From positions 7,192,001 to 7,256,000 of the forward strand of contig OZ316892.1 in the NCBI GenBank assembly GCA_973895155.1: a stretch of DNA of 64,000 nucleotides. Direction: 5' to 3'. Shown here piece by piece: positions 25,288 through 38,475 of this stretch; the stretch's first letter is position 1, and each line of letters begins with the position of its first letter. Made by a program: the position numbers and the translations under genes. Below the pieces are notes generated by a model that saw only the letters and a program-made list of their open reading frames with translations, made no database searches and had not been told where the DNA came from. Origin of the DNA: Marsupella aquatica. Its lineage: Eukaryota > Marchantiophyta.

Positions 25288-27312
25288 GTTATCGTGGAAG
25301 GCATTGTTTTTTAGACCTTTTGTCTTCAGTTAGGTGTTGATTCAGTCCCCGAGGTCAACTGAATCAACTGAGTCTTCAGACACTAATATCGCACTCAGGA
25401 TTGTTTACGAAAGGATCGAGGTTTCCACGTAAGTGTCAGAAATCAAGAGAGGAAGGAAATTGATTTCAAACTAGTTCCAAAGTACTTTCATCTTTCAGTG
25501 AGAGAATCAATCCTCTTTTACATATAACATTTTTCCGTTTAGTTGGAATCCTCTATTGCATTCCATTGCGCTGTTGTTCTACTGTAGATGCTAAACGTCT
25601 TCAAAGCACTAGGGGATTGGCTCTGGAATTTGACATCATTTCCATTGACCTTTGGAATGGAGTAGAGTGTGGAGTGGAAGGGATGAATTGCCTTCGCGAA
25701 GCAATCAGACATTACCTCCGAGCAGACATTACCTCCCAGCAATTAGATGCAACTAAAACTTGTACTCTGTCAAAGGCAATAGGGCGTCATTCTTGGGAAA
25801 GACGGACGGACATGCAGGCGAGGCTCCCTTCTGGAATGAACTTCAATCAATATAAAATGAGGCTTGAAGTACTTCTCCCGAACTGCAATCACCCACGAGG
25901 AAAACAAAATTATAAAACAGTACAGATATTAGCCAGGACGTAGGGACAGACAACCTAGAGGCCTGTCTTGCAGACAGAAACCACATCAACATGACGCTTG
26001 TACTCGTTATCCAGCCACAAAGAACAATTTTGGGTTGGGTAATCAAGGACAGACAACAGACACCTTTAGAATCAAGGACAGAAGAAGAAGGACTGTATAA
26101 ATATACCATTGAAAGATGTCCTGAGTCAGGAACAACACAGCAAGCAGTTCTCAGCAAGTAAGGACGGATCGACACCTTTCAGCAACAACGGCACCAGCTT
26201 ACAACAAAAAACAGGTTCTGAACCCACGAAAAGCTGCAGCGGTACCTCAACCTTACTTGTACTGTGTCCACACTCTCATTGAACCTCTGGGTCCACTCTG
26301 AGCGACAATGAGAACAGAAACAAGGCTTAACAAAATATGCAGATCAAGGACAGAACCAATCATATTCACAGCACGTTTGTGTGCCCCAAACTTCGAGGTC
26401 CACGACCCCCAAAACATAAGCGTTGCTGGCCCCAGTACCCAAAGGGAAAACCACCTTTGAGTACCTCACACACCTAAACTTCCACTCACTCAAACACGAG
26501 AAATTAATCAAGTTCCAGGTGGAGGTGGCTCTACCCGGGCAGAAAGTTAAGATAAACTCTGTCAGTCGAGCCTCAACCAAATCTTGATATTGGTATTCAG
26601 CATCACAAGGACATGTTTTGAAGTTTTACAGGTTTACGTGTTTGGGTCGTTTATGTGTCACCACTCTGGCATCTCTGTAGACCATCTCCAGCCCGACAGT
26701 CCCTCAGAAATTCCTCGATGAAAGTTATAGAAAGATAGCCAACAGATGCCAGGTCTCAGCTGGCATCCGAAACATTTCAATCTTGGCTGAGGCCACTGAT
26801 TTGGCGTATGACGAACCTTCTCACTCTGAAATGAGTCAAGGGGAGAGGACTTTTCTCACGTTGAGTCCAACCAAAGATTTTAACAATTTCCAATCCTAGT
26901 CACAGGTATGGAGGGCAGTGATTGTCTGAACGGTCTGAGGTCCATGAAACGTCTTACCTCACCTCTTGTTGGACGACTTATGCATAGCGCAGTGAAGACT
27001 ACGCGGGACTCTCCTCCCAGATCATGACAGACATTCGTTATGAGTCCATTAACGTGACTGGCATTGAAGGTCAGCTCAGTGCATTGTGCATTGTGCTTTG
27101 TAAATGGGAAGATTGGTTTTATTATGACGTTTAGGTTGAGTAAGTTAGATTCAGGTTACAGCAGTATCTTCATAGTCCCTGTCCAGGGCACTTTTAAAGC
27201 ATGTTAAGCTACAGGATGGGCATTCTATCAGCTTATCACTCTTTCTTCAATCAAAGTAACAACACCGTTCTTTTTCTGAAGCCATTCAGTCTGGACAATA
27301 CTGTGGTGAGCT
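25288..27312. other. Intergenic DNA, possible LTR remnant, otherwise nothing clear
   Basis: No conserved protein is visible. Around 25930-26600 there is GC-balanced sequence with a TATAAATATA box (26095-26104) and, near 26587, TTGGTATTCAGCA. The latter recalls the initiator-tRNA primer site TGGTATCAGAGC that follows plant LTRs. No second LTR, gag or reverse transcriptase frame was found. Confidence 0.3.
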
Positions 27313-27522
27313 TCAGACAGTCATAAGTTGATAGACATCAATTTCAGGGAGCTCTGAAAGCCTGTCGCATAGTTTATTTTTTGAGGTTTTCGTTCTAAAG
27401 AATTCCATGATGGCCATAAATTGATATATATCAATTTTGAGGGAGCTCTGCAAGCCTGTCACATATTCTCTTCGATGGGGTTTTGTTTTTGGAAAGTATT
27501 CCATGATGGCCATTAAGGGCAC
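27313..27522. repeat. Tandem duplication, about 95-bp unit, two copies plus a partial third
   Basis: Shared text in each copy: (G/C)CATAA(G/A)TTGATA, ATCAATTT, GGGAGCTCTG(A/C)AAGCCTGTC, and ATTCCATGATGGCCAT. Copies begin near 27320 and 27414, and the conserved end motif recurs near 27500. Confidence 0.8.
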
Positions 27523-28424
27523 AGGAGTTCCAAGAGGAGGCCAGTGAGTCCTGGGCTGCGAATTTGACTCGAGTGGAGCACAGTACTCATCAGTAGTTGG
27601 GTCACTCTAACATACTGGAGTCAGAGATACAGAGAGGCCAGCAATTATGTGGAGAGATCTTGGACTAAAAAGTAAAAGGTATTTTTGAGGCATAAAAGAC
27701 TGGAGATGAGCAAGTTTGTGTCATGTCACAAATCGATTCAGGGCCACTAAAAAGATTCTCGAAGAAGAAGTTAGACTCTTTTCGAGTCTGAACTGAAAGC
27801 ATTTTGAGCTCTGAAACCGAGGGCCTCCATTTATTTCTGTTGAAAGGCTTTGGAATGGAAAAAAAAACATCTGATAAATAATCAAGATGTCTGACAGGAC
27901 ATCAGACTGTGGGCATAATTATTGAGTTGTGAGGGAAAGGATGAATTGATGTTGGTGAAATCCTTTTGCAGCAGGTCTCTGTTTCCATGTTGGTGGGGAT
28001 TTGTGTCGTTTCATGTATTGATTGTCCAAAAAGTAATGGTAAAATAAAGATGTTCTGAAGGCTGGAGTGTCTACATTACACTAGAGTAGAGAATGTCTTG
28101 CCTGAGATGATTGGATCACTCATGATAATTATCCTGGAGGAATATCTTCTTGTGAAATTGCATAGGAAACTTTAATGGAAGTGTTAGTAATCTCTGATGA
28201 GATCTTCATCCAAACCTTTAAGCTCAGATGGATGCATATCGGCATATAGTTAAATGATCAATTTCTTAGCAATTTGAGCTAAGATATCTTATGGGAGCAA
28301 AAGCTTGAGATGGGGATCTCATCTTGGTTTACAGCTCTTAAAGATGGGAAATACTAGTTTTATTGGTTAGTCAAATAATAATCACAATCTGTGTGGAGGA
28401 GGGCATTGCAGATACCAGCTCAAG
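27523..28424. promoter_or_regulatory. Upstream region of the SYP7 gene
   Basis: No coding sequence seen. The region should contain the promoter and 5' UTR of the SYP7-type SNARE gene that starts at 28425; individual elements are not identifiable by eye. Confidence 0.35.
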
Positions 28425-31400
28425 ATGAGTGTTACTGACATTTTGACACGAGCAAACACTCTCTACAAGAAGTATGAAAAGTATGATGTGGAAAAGAAGA
28501 CAGAACAAACAATCAATAAGAATGATCGATTTCTTCAATTGTATACTGATCTCCAAGCAGACATTGAAGCTGCTATACAAGTAAGCTGGGTTGATGATGC
28601 TGAATGCCGAGCAATATTAGTGAATTACATTATATAATTGTCAATCATTCTTCTAAGAGTATGCCAAAATCCAAAGGTTGTTGATTGCACATTTGAGAGT
28701 TCTCTGCTCCATCTTACAAATCACGGCTCCCCCATTTTAATAATTCTACTTTTAGGCAGACCAGAAATTGAGGACTAGTCTAAATTGGATACGGAGATGA
28801 TTGATAATTGGACCAGCCAAGTGAGAAACCCAAGAACCTCTCAAATGCCTTTCAAAACTTTATTGTGGTTACTATGGATGCAATGGATACTTCACACACT
28901 TTGGATCCATTATCTTGGGATCATTGTACAACCAGACCACAATTGTTCTCCATTGAAGCATAGTTATAACTAACCCAAGCTGAAAAGAAACACTTATTTT
29001 AACACCACATTGTGCTGTTAGTTGCATTCGGGTTGTTTGGCTTACTTCAGTTTGGGTGTGCAGAAATCCAATGATGCTTCAATTGAGAAAAATAGAGCCA
29101 TTATTGCAACTGTAAATGCAGAGATACGACGGGCTAAGGGGATGATGCGAGAAAAGCTACCAAAGCTCACAAAACATGCCACAAGAAAGGTCCTTTAAGA
29201 GCCTTCCACACATTGTCCATGAAATTTCTCCTGCTAAGTTGGGATTACCTAATGTTGGGACTGAGGACAAAAAAGCACTAAGGAGCTAGGTGAGAAAGTG
29301 AAAAGCAAATTATGGGTATAACCTTCAAAATGTATTGTGCTTGTTTCAAGAAAACAACAGCACTGCAAAAGGCAAAGGAACACATTAATACTGAGTTTAT
29401 ACTAGACCATTTTTTGAAAATGTCCAAAAATAAGGGATCCAAAGTGTGTAGTGTTTAGGATCTACAGGAGCTACTTAAATACCAGATGATATGACATCAA
29501 AGTCTCTTTGTCATTTTACTTCATGCCTGCACATTTTGATGTCATCTCAAACCACAGCTAAGATGGAATCATGGAAAAGACCTTTTTTGGCTTTACTCTT
29601 AATTTGGGAATAACTTTTCTATTTGAATCCCCAAATAATGGGATGCATTCGAAACCTCTCTGAAAACAGAGTCAGAGCTTTTCATAGTAGGTTATTAAGT
29701 TTGAAGAGGGAAGTTGTATAGTTTCCTGTTGAAGTTCTTTTCACTTCATTAATTTGAAAGTACATTGTGTTTAATGCACACTTTCCAATGTTGATGTTGC
29801 TATAATGATGCAGGTTAAGGGCGTCACACCTGATGACCTTGCTCTAAGGCCAGATATGGTGATAGCCATCACTGCGAAGATTGAGGAGATCCCAGATGGG
29901 ATTGTCCTGCAGCCAAAAGTGAAAGGGAAAGGATTGTTTTCAAAGTCTTCAGATGCTGCCCAGGAGATCAAAATAGATGCAACGAGTCCCGGTATGACAA
30001 CTGATTCTCACACCCCATGTACTCTATGTCCAGTTCACGATGTTACACAAGAAATAGCCATACTACCAAATTATTTTGGTCAAAGTAATCTGGATTCTAA
30101 AATAAAACTTATTTTGGCCAATTGTTCAAAATAAGTTTAAAAAAAAAAATTTATTGAAAGTGCTTAAAATCTTTAGTATAAAGTAATACTAATTGTTGTG
30201 ACTTTTTAAAACCAAAATTTGTGCACTATTATCCACTCTTTAGAGCCACAGTAACACTAATCATGAGTGTGAAATTAGTGTTATAACAAACTTAGTGTAA
30301 CTGACACTAGTTCATGGGTAGAGCCCAAAAATGTTTGCTCTCTGATTAGTGCAAGTAACACTAAATATGGTGTAAATTTGCTCCTCACTACCTTCAGATA
30401 CAGCAATTAGGTCTGCCAAAAAAATTAATTAAAACTTGAGTGGCATCTAGTGCAATAAAGTGACACTCCAAACACGTTGGGTTGGAAAAACATGCAGACC
30501 ATTTCTTAATGGGGAGTAAACTAAATCCCAGATACAATAGAGCGCCGGGAGTTTTCATATGAGGGGCTAAGTTCTTAGAAATTAGGGATTCATGAGCTGG
30601 CCCAAACAGATTAGGACCTAAAGATATTATAGTAACAGAAAAGCACAGACGGTATGTATGTATCTGGGATTTACTACAGTATTGCCACGTTTTTTGGTAT
30701 AATAATACCTTGTCACTGAATTGTTCTATTTATCAATATATCACTCTTTTTGTTCACTGGTTAAGAAAACTAACCAAGGTTAGCTTACAATCAGAGGGCT
30801 TGGGTTTCCCTCGGGGTCTCCCTCAATGTAACTTTGACCTTCCTGAGGAGGAGTCGGGCAAAGGCTCTGCACAGGTACAGGCTGGCATTAGACAGAGGCC
30901 ATGCGTAGGATGGGAAGACAGGACCACCCAACCCACCCCTTGGTCAGGTGACCCAAGGGTGGTCAAGGTCATCTTGAGGGAGACCCGGGCCTTTTGATTA
31001 GGAAACTGGGAGTGATGATAGCCATTGGACATGATGGAGCTCACCTAGGTTTGTTTTCTTAACCCACAAACAAAAAGAGTGACATTGTGATACATAGAAA
31101 AAATCAGTGGCAAGGTCCCTATTTTGCCAAAAAAGACTGGCAACCTAATAAATCCCAGAATTATGTATTTCTTTGGTGGTGGGGGTTATAAGCTCTAGAC
31201 TTATGCTCATTATATAAGTTGCAGAAAATCATACCTAAGTGTTCGTTGTACAATACTGTTTGGTTTAGCATAACCAGTCTGGGTGATCACAGACATTGAT
31301 TCTGACCCAAAACTTCAAGCCCTGTATTGGCGTACAACTTTCTCACTCCAAACCTTTTGTGTGCAACTGGCTAGGATGCAACTGGGTTTGCCTGGCCTGG

Positions 31401-34301
31401 TGTCCACCAGAAAGAGAATCATCTAGTCAGATCTGTAGTCATGCATGTGTAGCATTGTAAAATTAATCTGGGTGGCAAAAGGGATACAAGGATTTCAATA
31501 GCTCAAGATGAAGGAAGTCTGCATTTATCAAGATGGGTCTTCAGTAGCTACTTACTCAAACTTACTGTCTTTTGGAAGCCTAGATGACATTATCAATGCT
31601 GGGCAAGGGCAGCACTCTGAAGAATCCGAGAAATTTTCACAAGAAGTTCAACAAAGGAAAGCAAAGCAAGTACGTTGTTATTGTAGAAGTGCCCTTTTTG
31701 GTCATGGGTAGATCATACTCAGCCTTGCATAATTTAACCATGAGTTGAACTTCTCTGCATTTGAATACTACAGTGCAGCACAAGCTGTTTAAGGACTGAA
31801 ATAGCTCTCACACTCGCTGCAAGAGCATGCTTCCCCCTGTCTCTGCACTGGCAAAATTGAACCTAGCTTGCTTTTAAACAAAGCTCGGAAGAAAAAGAAA
31901 ATCTTACATTGCAGCCATTTACTTTCTTCCCATTTACTTACAAACCCTAAACCCATTTGCTTCCACACTCACCAAATTCTTCGGCTAAAAAGTTGTTAGT
32001 GACTAATTAATGTCTGTAAGGTGATACTATTATTCAGCAGCTAGCTTTAGTTTGAGCCAAAAACAAATTAACCCATGCTAAGAAGATCCTCATTTTGGGG
32101 GTTTGTAGGATGAAAGCATGGACATTATATCTGAGGGTTTGACAACACTTGGCAATATGGCTCAAGACATCAACGAGGTTTGTTCTTGGCCCTTGATAGC
32201 AACCTGGACAGGTAACAACGGTACCAAATGGTGAAGTGCAACTTTTAAATGGGCTTTTAAAGAAATAATGAGACACTGTCTAGAGAAACTAAACCATGTA
32301 TATGTAGGAATCCTACAGTAGTTTACTTGGAGGGCCAGTCTGTGTGAGCTTTTGGGTGTTTGTCGTGTTCTGTCGTCCCTGATACATGAACCTTGCTTTA
32401 ATTCCAAGTATATTAACTCAGGATCCTTATGCGTATGCAGGAGCTTGATAGACAAGCACCATTGGTGGATGAAATTGACACTAAGGTAAAATCTCCTTAG
32501 TTACATTCTTTTCCATGTTCTTCTTTACTACGAGTCTACACTTACTATAGGTTTTCTTAGATTTAATATTTGGCAAGGAAAACAAATTTAGAACTTCATT
32601 TGGAGGCTTAAGCTTTGATGAGTTTTATTTGTAGAAAACTCCTCCCTTGCAGTCTGCTATGCTCTACTTAGAAAGGGGTTAGAAAAGCACTTTTGTCCAT
32701 ATGAGCATGCTTGAGGCCATAAATGGACCAAGTTTCACCGGGAGTTTCACGGAGGCTGCAAGGGATGGTTTTTCTTCTATAATAATCACACGCTCTCAAT
32801 GACCCTTCACTTCTTGTATTTGGTGGAAGATGACAGCTGGGCAATTAAAAGAGACTAATATATAATATATTTTCTCTGTAGTTGCATTGCATGCTTCTCT
32901 CTTTCCGCAACAAGAAAGCTACTGTAAATCTACTACCATAATAATAAGTGACCCCCCCAAAGGTGGAGTGGTCTTTTACGGAATCAATAGAGGTGGGAAT
33001 CAATTTTCACTGTCAGATTTACAATAGGTTTTTTGAGAGCCGTTGGATTGTCCAAATAGGGCAGGATGAGGGAGGGTGGGATGGGGGGAGGGAGAAGAAC
33101 AGACTGAGGAGGAGTCAGAGTGGCCGGGTGGCAGGTTATGGCAATTGGGAGTGGAATTGCCACAATGACAGCTATGTATATGCAAAAGACAAGCATGTTA
33201 GGGCTTGTGTGATTTTAGACAATAATTAATGTTAGATGTTGTCTCTTGAATGGGTCAACTTGGGGTTTGTAGGTTAACAAAGCCCAAACAGAAATGACGA
33301 GCACCAACTCAAGGTTAAAAGGCATGCTACTCCAGGTCCAGTTTTCAGAGCCTGACTCTTCAAAATCAGTTACATCCTAACATTTCTGTTCATTTGGATA
33401 CAATATTACAATACCCAGCTGACCAAAAGAGTTGCTGACGTATTTCTGACCTGTGAATGATGCAAAGACAACACAATCACCAAAGGAGTTGTTGATGTTG
33501 TTTTTATTTTATTTTAAAACTAAGGGGGACCACCTTAGCTTATAGTTCGGGAAGACCCAGGTTTTATATTATGGTATTTTCATGTAAGTTGTTGCAGTTG
33601 CTCGTGTTTTTAGAAGCAACCGTTTTAGGATCTATCTGACCAATTTTAGATATACATTTACCCTCCTTTCCCCCAAAAACCACATTAAATCGCACCACCA
33701 CTATAATATGGAAAAAGGAAAGTTCAATATGTATAACTGAATTTAAAATTCGTAAGATTAAAGCTGAATCGTATAATGAGTGGGAACCTGAGTGGGAACA
33801 CCTACAATTGACTTTACAAGAACTGGGGGCCCATTCAAATGTGGTGTCTAGTGATCCTACACGACAAAGCAATGGGCCCAAGTACCTGTTTGTGTTGAGT
33901 GCTTCTTTTGTCTAGAATTTCAGAAAGGTGGTCCAAACATTTGGCTCCTTGAGTCAAGGGATTTGCATTATTGAAGTTCATTTCAAAAGATTTTTGCTTT
34001 TGAGTCTCTTTAAAACAAGAAGTGAACCTTTGATTTACTTTGGTGAAAACAGTCACAAGTGCCTTGACATCTTGTAAATCCAACCTAAGTCATTGGCAAA
34101 TTGTTAGGGTAACTAAGTGCTTAAAAGGAATGATAATTCATTTTACTTCCAAAAAATATGAGAACTTGGGCATAATTATTTGACAATCAGTGACCATGGA
34201 AATCATTGTTGAGCTCACAGTTCCGCACGAGCCGGAATTTTGCTGTGGATGTCGTATTGCTGATTGTAATATTGAGCATAGCATCCGTCTTGTACAAGTG
34301 A
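28425..34301 (+). CDS. SYP7: SYP7-type Qc-SNARE syntaxin (SYP71-like)
   Basis: Eight exons: 28425-28580, 29064-29189, 29814-29991, about 31533-31669, 32109-32177, 32441-32485, 33273-33335, 34221-34301. All phases match and the total is 855 nt (284 aa; Arabidopsis SYP71 is about 266). The N-terminus MSVTDILTRANTLYKKYEKY is diagnostic for the plant-specific SYP7 family. Residues 53-94 give the EIRRAKGMMREKLPKL helix. The Qc SNARE helix spans about 200-258, with the central-layer Gln in ELDRQAPLVDEID. A C-terminal membrane anchor follows (AVDVVLLIVILSIASVLYK, stop). SYP7 proteins act at the ER and plasma membrane; SYP71 joins SYP132/KNOLLE-type complexes in secretion and cytokinesis. The acceptor of exon 4 is ambiguous: 31533 or a site at 31544 keeps frame equally well. 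Introns are large, up to about 1.5 kb. Confidence 0.93.
30663..31159. mobile_element. MITE or foldback element in SYP7 intron 3
   Basis: About 497 bp with terminal inverted repeats near 100 bases long. The left end TCTGGGATTTACTACAG is matched, inverted, by the right end. Inside the arms, ACC(T)TTG(C/T)CACTGA, TCACTCTTTTTGTT and GGTTAAGAAAAC are shared in the same order. The arms differ at roughly one base in five, so the insertion is old. The core has no transposase frame. It contains a tRNA-promoter-like stretch (around 30765-30815) that may be an unrelated nested relic. The target-site duplication is not clear. Confidence 0.75.
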
Positions 34302-34465
34302 GTGAATTGGAACGCAATCAACTTCCATGCACTCTCTCTCTTAACATATATGGATGCATATTATTCAACCTTAAAATTAGAGATCCATATTTCTAACCAG
34401 AAAACCCTATGGGGAAGCCATTCTTGAACTCTTATTTTGCGCCACGGGAAACAGGGCTCAAGCCT
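34302..34465 (+). other. Probable 3' UTR of the SYP7 gene
   Basis: Directly follows the SYP7 stop codon at 34299-34301 with no other feature. The end of the transcript is not identifiable. Confidence 0.35.
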
Positions 34466-35130
34466 AGGAAAAGGCAAGTTGTTCTTGTTTCAACAGCATT
34501 GCCTTTGCTGTCATTTTATAGTGAAATTTAGTTTCCCAACACGTTTCCATGTACTCGAAAGACAGTGTCCAAGAAAAGGAGAAAACATCAATCTTTGTTC
34601 CCCTATAGTGGAAAGTCTTTACTTAAACTTGACCAAAACATTCACAAATAGTCAAGTTCTTTGTGATACGTCTACTTTGTGGGGGAGACCATAAAAGTCA
34701 AGGTTGTTAGCTCCAAATGTGGAAAAGGCAAATTGTTCTTGTTTCAACATAATTGCCTTAGTTTGCTTTCATTTTATAGTAAAATTTAGTTCCCAACACG
34801 TTTTGATCTACTGGAAATAAAGGCAGTGTCCAAGAAAATGAGAAAAGTCAATCTTTGTTCCCCTTTAGTGATTCTAATAAGACTCACCAAAATGTACAAT
34901 TCAGGGAAAAACAAAGTACAATGAAAGGAAAGAAAAAGAAAAGTGGAAAGTCTTAACTTAAACTTGACCAAAACATTCATTCACAGTCAAGTTCTTTGTG
35001 AACTGGTCTACTTTGTGGGTGAGACCATAACAGACAAGTTGGTTAGCTACATGGTCTACTTTGTGGGTGAGACCACAAAATACAAGTTCGTTAGCTCCAA
35101 ATGTGACATGGTCTACTTTGTTCAACGATA
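34466..35130. repeat. Tandem duplication, about 255-bp unit, second copy carrying an insertion
   Basis: GGAAAAGGCAA(G/A)TTGTTCTTG begins both copies (34466 and 34721). Shared blocks follow in order: CATTTTATAGT, CCCAACACGTTT, CAGTGTCCAAGAAAA, TCAATCTTTGTTCCCC, GTGGAAAGTCTT, AACTTGACCAAAACATTCA, GTCAAGTTCTTTGTGA, and TCTACTTTGTGGG. The second copy has an about 70-base extra piece (about 34869-34940) containing AAAGTACAATGAAAGGAAA, a word that recurs at about 48137. A further internal repeat of GGTCTACTTTGTGGGTGAGACCA closes the array. Confidence 0.85.
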
Positions 35131-35800
35131 AAGTCGGGTGAAAAGTGATGACAAATCATCACGAATAACGTCATTTAAACCTCATTTTATTTGACGAATG
35201 ATGACATTGTGCCTAAGCCTTCCACAGGAGCGTCAAGCAAAGCATTTATAAGGAGTAACTTAGATGTAAAGAGTTGAAGTTTATTGCTTACTACAGTATT
35301 ATGTGCTCACCTTCTAAGCCTACAATTCCTATTTTTGCATCAGGATTATATAGAATTGAACTTTTACGCATGTGCCACGCATGTACGACGTCCAAGGCCT
35401 TCTAAGGCCTAGTTGGTAATGCTCAGGTTTTATCCGCTGCTTGCTATGCATGTAGGGTGATAAGTGACAAGAAAAACAGTGCATGAAGATGATCTGAGCC
35501 GCGTTCATGGATTTCAGTCTTATAACCCATGACAGCTTTTCATGTAAGTATGCCTGTGAAGATATATTGACTTGATCAAATCGGCTGTCTTCTACGTATG
35601 CAATATCCTCTCATTTTCAATTCCAAAACTGTTACTTGAGCCCTATTTCTAAAATTTCTGAAACGATATTTCCTTTTGCAAGAGGAGCTCAATCGGAATG
35701 GTTCACTTGGATTGCATTTTGTCTCAGTTCTGAATAGCACCTTTGGCTGCCAGCACTGTGCTTACAGTCTCAAATCAAGTGTAAATTAATTGACAAATTT
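35131..35800. other. Intergenic DNA, no recognisable feature
   Basis: No conserved coding sequence or clear repeat is visible. Confidence 0.45.
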
Positions 35801-37523
35801 GAATGTTGGTCATGTACAGATTCCCAAAAGGATTGTCTCATGCCCAGAATGACATGGGGTACGATCATATTAAGGTTAGATTTATATATTTTTCATGCAA
35901 GCTCCTTGAATGTGCTGTAGTTTCCATGCAAACCATGGCCACCGGGCTGTTCAAAGTGCAGGCCATGCTTGGGATCTTCGTTTCAGTTCGCCATATAGAC
36001 GGCTTGTTTAGCTCGGAACATTTGCAGTCCACTAGAATGACTTTGTCGAAGTCCACAAACATACTGTATTGCAATTATAACTGAGACAGGACAGTACTTG
36101 GATACAAGTGGGCCCGCTAAGTACTGTTAGGTATTGTGTAGCTATTGCTTTTCTCGTAGCCCTACGAAGGGCATGGATCAACCATTCAAGAGCTCTTGTG
36201 AAGTACTCTTGAATGGCTGTCCCATGATGCTTATTATAGTATTCTCTGGGTGGGTACCCCATAAAAGTGCACCTTGAGCAGCTGGGTTTAGTTAGTGTTA
36301 ATTTGGTCGAGGTAGGTACCTGGACACTCATAATTAATTAAGCCCCAGCAGGCATTTCAGTAAGCTCTCAAGAGGTAGGAAAGCTAGGGCAGTCTATTAT
36401 TTCAAGGACGTAAGACAGATTAGCAAATCTAACCATCCTACTTCATATCCATCGCATGTACAAAAAAAGGCTGGGGGGAGCTTGAAGAGACAGCGTGATC
36501 AAAACTAAGAAACTGAGACAGTTGATTGTATATGGAATCTCAAGATGTAACTACTGCAGGTTGAAGAGCAGCACGAATTGAAGGTATACTCAGTATGTAT
36601 CCAAGCTGCTGTGCTCCTTTTTTGCAGTATTCCCTTGCCATGATCTGTACATGGTATTCTGATGTGTTGCTTAGTTACATCTCGTTTTAGGTCTGACAAA
36701 GGCATGGCGTATTATCGATCGCATAATTAGAGCGGTCATATATGGATCTTGCCAAAGCACGGAGACCGGGAGGGTGACATGAACACTTCAGCTTTGTTAG
36801 TTGTATTATAATTAAAGCAGGTGCTTCGTTTATCAAATGTTGCATTTCTCATACTAACTGCATCTCTTCTCAGCCATGCCACATATCCACAGCTCATGAA
36901 GCCTTTTGATCGAGGACTTATGCAGCAATGGATCGATCACTTCGGGCCGTTTAGCAAACAAACCAAAAGTAATACCTATTTAAGGGATGTCCTAATTTGT
37001 ACAATTCAGTGAATCTTTTTTGGGTTTGAAGATAATAGGGAAAGGAGTACGTGTTAATCTTTCTGAAGCAGTATGGCAATCCCGGATCATGACTAGGATT
37101 GGAGGATGTGCCCATTGAAACTGGAGGCCCGGATGAAGCAGGGGTTCTCCAGGGCACATGGTTGAGGATGCGCGCCTACGTACATTGGATCCTGTCGGGG
37201 CAATTTAATGATAACATTCGGTGCATAAATCGGATACATGGCGTCGCTTCACAAAGGAGAGATCGACGACATTGATCTGCTAGGAGGAAATGGTACTAGA
37301 AAACTGTAGAACAGCTTGCTCTAGTGTAACAATGACATTTGAAGAAATTTTAGGTATAGTGGTTTGCCGGATCGCGGTTGGGATGTGCCACCTGAGACAT
37401 GTGCGGTGGTTGTTAAGATATCTCAGAGGCCTTGTAATCGGCTGTTTAAGATCCCACCAAATGATCGATGGCCACAGAATGATCCTCAGACACTTTGGGA
37501 AGAAGTTTGAAACGAAATGATCT
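35801..37523 (+). pseudogene. Scattered coding-like segments of an unrecognised gene or pseudogene
   Basis: Plus-strand stretches with splice-like ends read as protein: FPKGLSHAQNDMGYDHIK (about 35820-35875), QLMKPFDRGLMQQWIDHFGP (about 36890-36960), LEDVPIETGGPDEAGVLQGT with TWLRMRAYVHWILSGQFN (about 37099-37210), and LPDRGWDVPPETCAVVVKI through PPNDRWPQNDPQTLWEEV and a stop (about 37364-37520). I do not recognise the family and cannot join the pieces in one phase. They may be exons of one small gene, a decayed gene, or a transposon relic. Confidence 0.25.
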
Positions 37524-38263
37524 CTACCATGCTCTAATTTCCAATAAGCAATTAAAGCCTGGCTTGCAGTTCGTCCTTTTCACAGCTTGAACTTGTGTTA
37601 TATTCTGCATACAGTACTGCAAAATGAAACAAGGCTTGGTAGGTTCTATTCTCAAACCGCCACTAGCCATATAAGGGTAAGTGTCCAAAACCTTCTCCAT
37701 TCTTCACTTTCCTCTCATTTTTCTCTTCTCCAGTTCCATATTGCTACACAAATTCAGGAAAGGATACTATTTATGGTGAAGATTTTTGTCATGGCTAACT
37801 GTGATGGTTTAAACTGCACCAGCATTATCATCGATCATCTTCTATTCAATTTGGAATCTGGACATGAATAGTTCTGAGTGTTTTGGTCCCCAGCTAGAGA
37901 TCCACTATTTCGTTAGAAGCGCAGATCATGGATGGATCCCGGCGAACAAAAACGAAGATTCCCGCGAATATCACGGTTGGATCTTCATACATACACGCAC
38001 CAACCATATCATTCGCTTCATTTTTCTTACCTTCGATCCCACGGAAATGATTCAGCACTACGCGGGATCATTGACAAGAGAGAGAGAACGCGTGATGAGG
38101 AGCTTTTTCAGGCTCGGGAGCAATAGAAAGCAGTAGACAAAGTAACTTTGTTTTAGATCGGGCCCTTCTCGCTCTCGCTCCCGCTCCCGCTCCGTGTCTG
38201 TCTGCCTGTCGGCACCTGCTGCATGCTGGCTAGCTCCGTGCTGAAAAAAAGGACCCCTACTAT

Positions 38264-38304
38264 GCTGCTGTTGCTGCTCTTTTCGCTGCTGCTGTTGTTG
38301 TTGT
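38264..38304. repeat. CTG/TTG microsatellite
   Basis: Imperfect (CTG)n/(TTG)n tract on the plus strand. It would encode Gln or Ala runs on the minus strand, but no surrounding conserved frame exists. Confidence 0.9.
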
Positions 38305-38475
38305 GGCACCTGTTCGTATATTCTGTATACCCAGCAAAATGGGGACGGCGGCCGTAGACGGAATCCCACAATTAATCAGTTTCGTATCCTCGTACAGAAT
38401 CCTATCCTTGTGAGTGAGTGCTGATAATCCTGTAACTGTTTCACCGATCCCATGTCATTCGCGATGAATCCCATA

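Noticed and set aside
25930-26600. LTR retrotransposon
   Set aside because: Only a TATA-like box and a primer-site-like word; no second LTR, gag or reverse transcriptase.
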